Shown here piece after piece: positions 62,419 through 64,000 of a DNA stretch of 64,000 nucleotides. Within the stretch, counting starts at the first letter, position 1. Each line of letters opens with the position of its first letter. Position numbers and translations under genes: made by a program. Source of the stretch: Mya arenaria (Eukaryota > Mollusca > Bivalvia > Myida > Myidae); assembly GCF_026914265.1 (NCBI RefSeq), contig NC_069127.1, positions 21,755,045 through 21,819,044 on the forward strand, written 5' to 3'. Under the pieces are notes generated by a model. That model was not told the DNA's origin and searched no databases. It worked only from the letters and a program-made list of their open reading frames with translations.

Positions 62419-62462
62419 GCCCTGACAAAGAAACGTCTACAAATGAAAAAGCTCAACCCACT
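62419..62462 (+). CDS. Receptor exon 8: cytoplasmic tail, gene continues beyond
   Basis: A 44-base exon, acceptor tacactttgcag, donor (CCCACT then gtaagc). It enters in phase 1 and leaves in phase 0, the first phase change in the gene. It reads G-PDKETSTNEKAQPT. That resembles the composition of exon 7 (NEKGQQPDEK against NEKAQPT), so the tail exons may share ancestry. No stop is visible; any death-domain or other signalling exon would have to lie to the right of the window. Confidence 0.65.
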
Positions 62463-62653
62463 GTAAGCAGTTGTTCCGGTTTGGATTTACAAGTATTAGT
62501 GACATAAAGTGTTTGTATAACTTGCTTTAGTTCGAACAAAAGTAATTGTATTGAGATGTTGGTGCGAATACTCAATCATTTAAAATATTCGAGATGATAT
62601 TCGAATCTACATGTAGTCACTGAGTAATATATAGAGAATATCAAATGAGTGTT

Positions 62654-62743
62654 TATTTTGTATCAAATTTATTAAACGAGTTCATTTAAAAACGTGGCTT
62701 TGCCGTTTTTAAATGACGAGTTTAATAAATTTGATACAAAATA
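62654..62743. mobile_element. 90-bp near-perfect hairpin (MITE-like)
   Basis: The left arm starts tattttgtatcaaatttatt and the right arm ends aataaatttgatacaaaata. The stem is about 40 bp with one small mismatch or indel zone (acgagttcat against atgacgagtt) and a loop of about nine bases (tggctttgc). There is no coding sequence. It is a folded miniature element or an inverted duplication. Confidence 0.7.
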
Positions 62744-63070
62744 CTATCGAAGTTGAGATTCTATTTATAACATAACTCAATTACAGTCGAAATCTAGGTC
62801 AAATTGTTTCTTCAATACACATTCTCGTGTCCTAAAGCGAAGAATTTACATGAGTGCTATTAGGATGAGGCATGCGGATGAGGCATCCGCAGGAAAGAAA
62901 ATAGTCCGAAAAACATTTTATTTACAATAAAAAACATAATTCATATCTCAATTATCAACCGATTTTCAAAGGTTAAACTTAGAAACAAACAAAAAAGAAT
63001 ACATATTTCAATCCATTTAAATCAAGCAAATCAATAATAAGAGCAATGTCATAACTGCGTGACGTCATAA
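62744..63070. other. No gene recognised
   Basis: AT-rich; a short duplicated phrase (ggatgaggcatgcggatgag) lies near 62863. Nothing else. Confidence 0.4.
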
Positions 63071-63099
63071 GTAATCACGCGAGTGTGTACATGTCACTT

Positions 63100-63620
63100 G
63101 GCGGTTGAAGTTTGAAAAGACCATTAGTCAGCGTCTCAGTCGCTTTCAATGGTGCGAATTCACTTTCTAGCTGTTGGATTACATCATGGATTTTTGTCAT
63201 TTTGATGGATATGAACAATGAGTGTAACATCCATGAATTGGAGCACCAAAAATTTGTTGTACAATCCAACAAAAAAGTGAGATTTCATGTGGAATCAGTG
63301 ACTGTGTGAACTTGAGCATTGCTGGCGAACTGTGTGCATAGACTGAGCATTGTTCAGGTACTTTCACTGGAGTATAGGATGTTGGATATTTCCTGTGTTG
63401 ATTTGGCTTTATGTGGCTATGGTTGTTTAAAGATGCAATGTTCTTGTGTCCCGATATTTGCATAATCTGGTTCACAGGAACATTGTTGTCATTCATGATT
63501 CAATTCCTGGACGAGGTATTTTCTGGTGCTGTGATCAGGGGTCGTTTGCTTTGATTAAGCCCAGCCTTTTTCACCATTCCTTTCATAGTGGGGCTGTGTT
63601 TCTTGAGACCAACATGATTT
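63100..63620 (-). pseudogene. Relic of a DUF3504/Crypton-type tyrosine recombinase
   Basis: On the minus strand, pieces in two frames read KKHSPTMKGMVKKAGLNQSK, then (another frame) DHSTRKYLVQELN, then NDNNVPVNQIMQISGHKNIA and SLNNHSHI. This order and spacing are those of the C-terminal catalytic part of DUF3504-type recombinases. HSTR is the H-x-x-R box and GHKN the second His region. The expected nucleophile Tyr in 'NNYSH' is His here. At least one frameshift separates the blocks. It is dead, with no upstream portion visible in the window. Confidence 0.65.
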
Positions 63621-64000
63621 CTTTTGAAACATTCTTTCTGATGTTTGTTTACGTTTTTTGACAGCGCGTATAAATACATTTTTCTGTGATGCAGTTACCT
63701 AATTTGCATAGTTATTACACTAGTTATATATGAAACATATTGCATGGGGTTATATCACTCTTGTGCCGTAAGTTATGTTATAAATTTGCATATGTAGTTA
63801 GAACAGCTAAAATATTCGAGTTAGTCTAAGAAACCCTGTTTCAATCGTTTGAAATGTCTAATTGGCATACCTTCTAAGTTTTACTTGGAAATAAATGTCA
63901 AGTAATTAAATCTGATGTTCACCAATGAAACAGTGGTTATAAAAACATGACTTGTAAGCATTTGACATATATATGCTTCAAGGTAACTTCAAGTTTTTCA
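63621..64000. other. No gene recognised
   Basis: AT-rich right end of the window; no supported feature. Confidence 0.4.

Noticed and set aside
1..64000. Search for tRNA, rRNA and CRISPR arrays
   Set aside because: No cloverleaf with A/B boxes, no rRNA-like conserved blocks, and no spacer-separated identical repeats were seen. The tandem arrays are direct satellites without unique spacers.

Overview
This is a eukaryotic window: AT-rich, low gene density, with short exons bounded by GT/AG splice sites and long introns full of minisatellites and transposon remnants. A bivalve mollusc is the best guess. The interspersed repeat at 38.76-40.55 kb (a TCCGTCCGTCC block followed by 'ggtcactaggtcaaatctt' phrases) and the style of the LINE at 18.6-22.6 kb look like bivalve repeats. 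A dreissenid or related heterodont clam is possible. The organism call rests on memory of repeat families, not on a search. Exon calls rest on splice motifs, matching intron phases and domain recognition by eye.

Layout. 0-8 kb: a possible minus-strand gene (phase-compatible exon candidates at 7610-7636, 2704-2723 and 531-621), a 42-bp minisatellite, and a large diverged duplication (about 0.88-6.5 kb) whose partner lies at about 27.5-30.9 kb. 12.8-24.0 kb: a plus-strand gene for an unrecognised single-pass membrane protein. It has a signal-peptide exon, a 111-codon four-cysteine ectodomain exon, a transmembrane exon, and two tandemly duplicated but different cytoplasmic-tail exons. A decayed LINE lies antisense in the intron before the tail exons, and a 121-bp TA-flanked MITE lies between the two tail copies. 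26.5-27.1 kb: 5'-truncated LINE fragment. 30.9-32.0 kb: a ninjurin-family gene, the best-supported family assignment in the window. 33.4-34.9 kb: a foldback-like inverted repeat. 37.05 kb to beyond 62.46 kb: a plus-strand receptor gene with signal peptide, TNFR-type cysteine-rich repeats, two EGF domains, a transmembrane segment and a cytoplasmic tail on very small exons. The internal introns all have phase 1; the last visible donor is phase 0 and the end of the gene is not visible.

The receptor introns hold most of the odd structure: a 37-bp minisatellite (48.6-50.4 kb), a retroelement-like relic (50.66-51.4 kb), and a roughly 6.8-kb 30-bp satellite with higher-order structure (53.64-60.45 kb). 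They also hold a duplicated block containing a tail exon, whose upstream copy has lost its splice donor. The 30-bp satellite reads open in several frames on both strands only because its period is a multiple of three. Near the right end are a 90-bp hairpin and a broken DUF3504/Crypton-type tyrosine recombinase relic.

The orphan receptor, ninjurin (plasma-membrane rupture in lytic death) and TNFR/EGF receptor could be a small immune or cell-death neighbourhood. That functional link is inference only.
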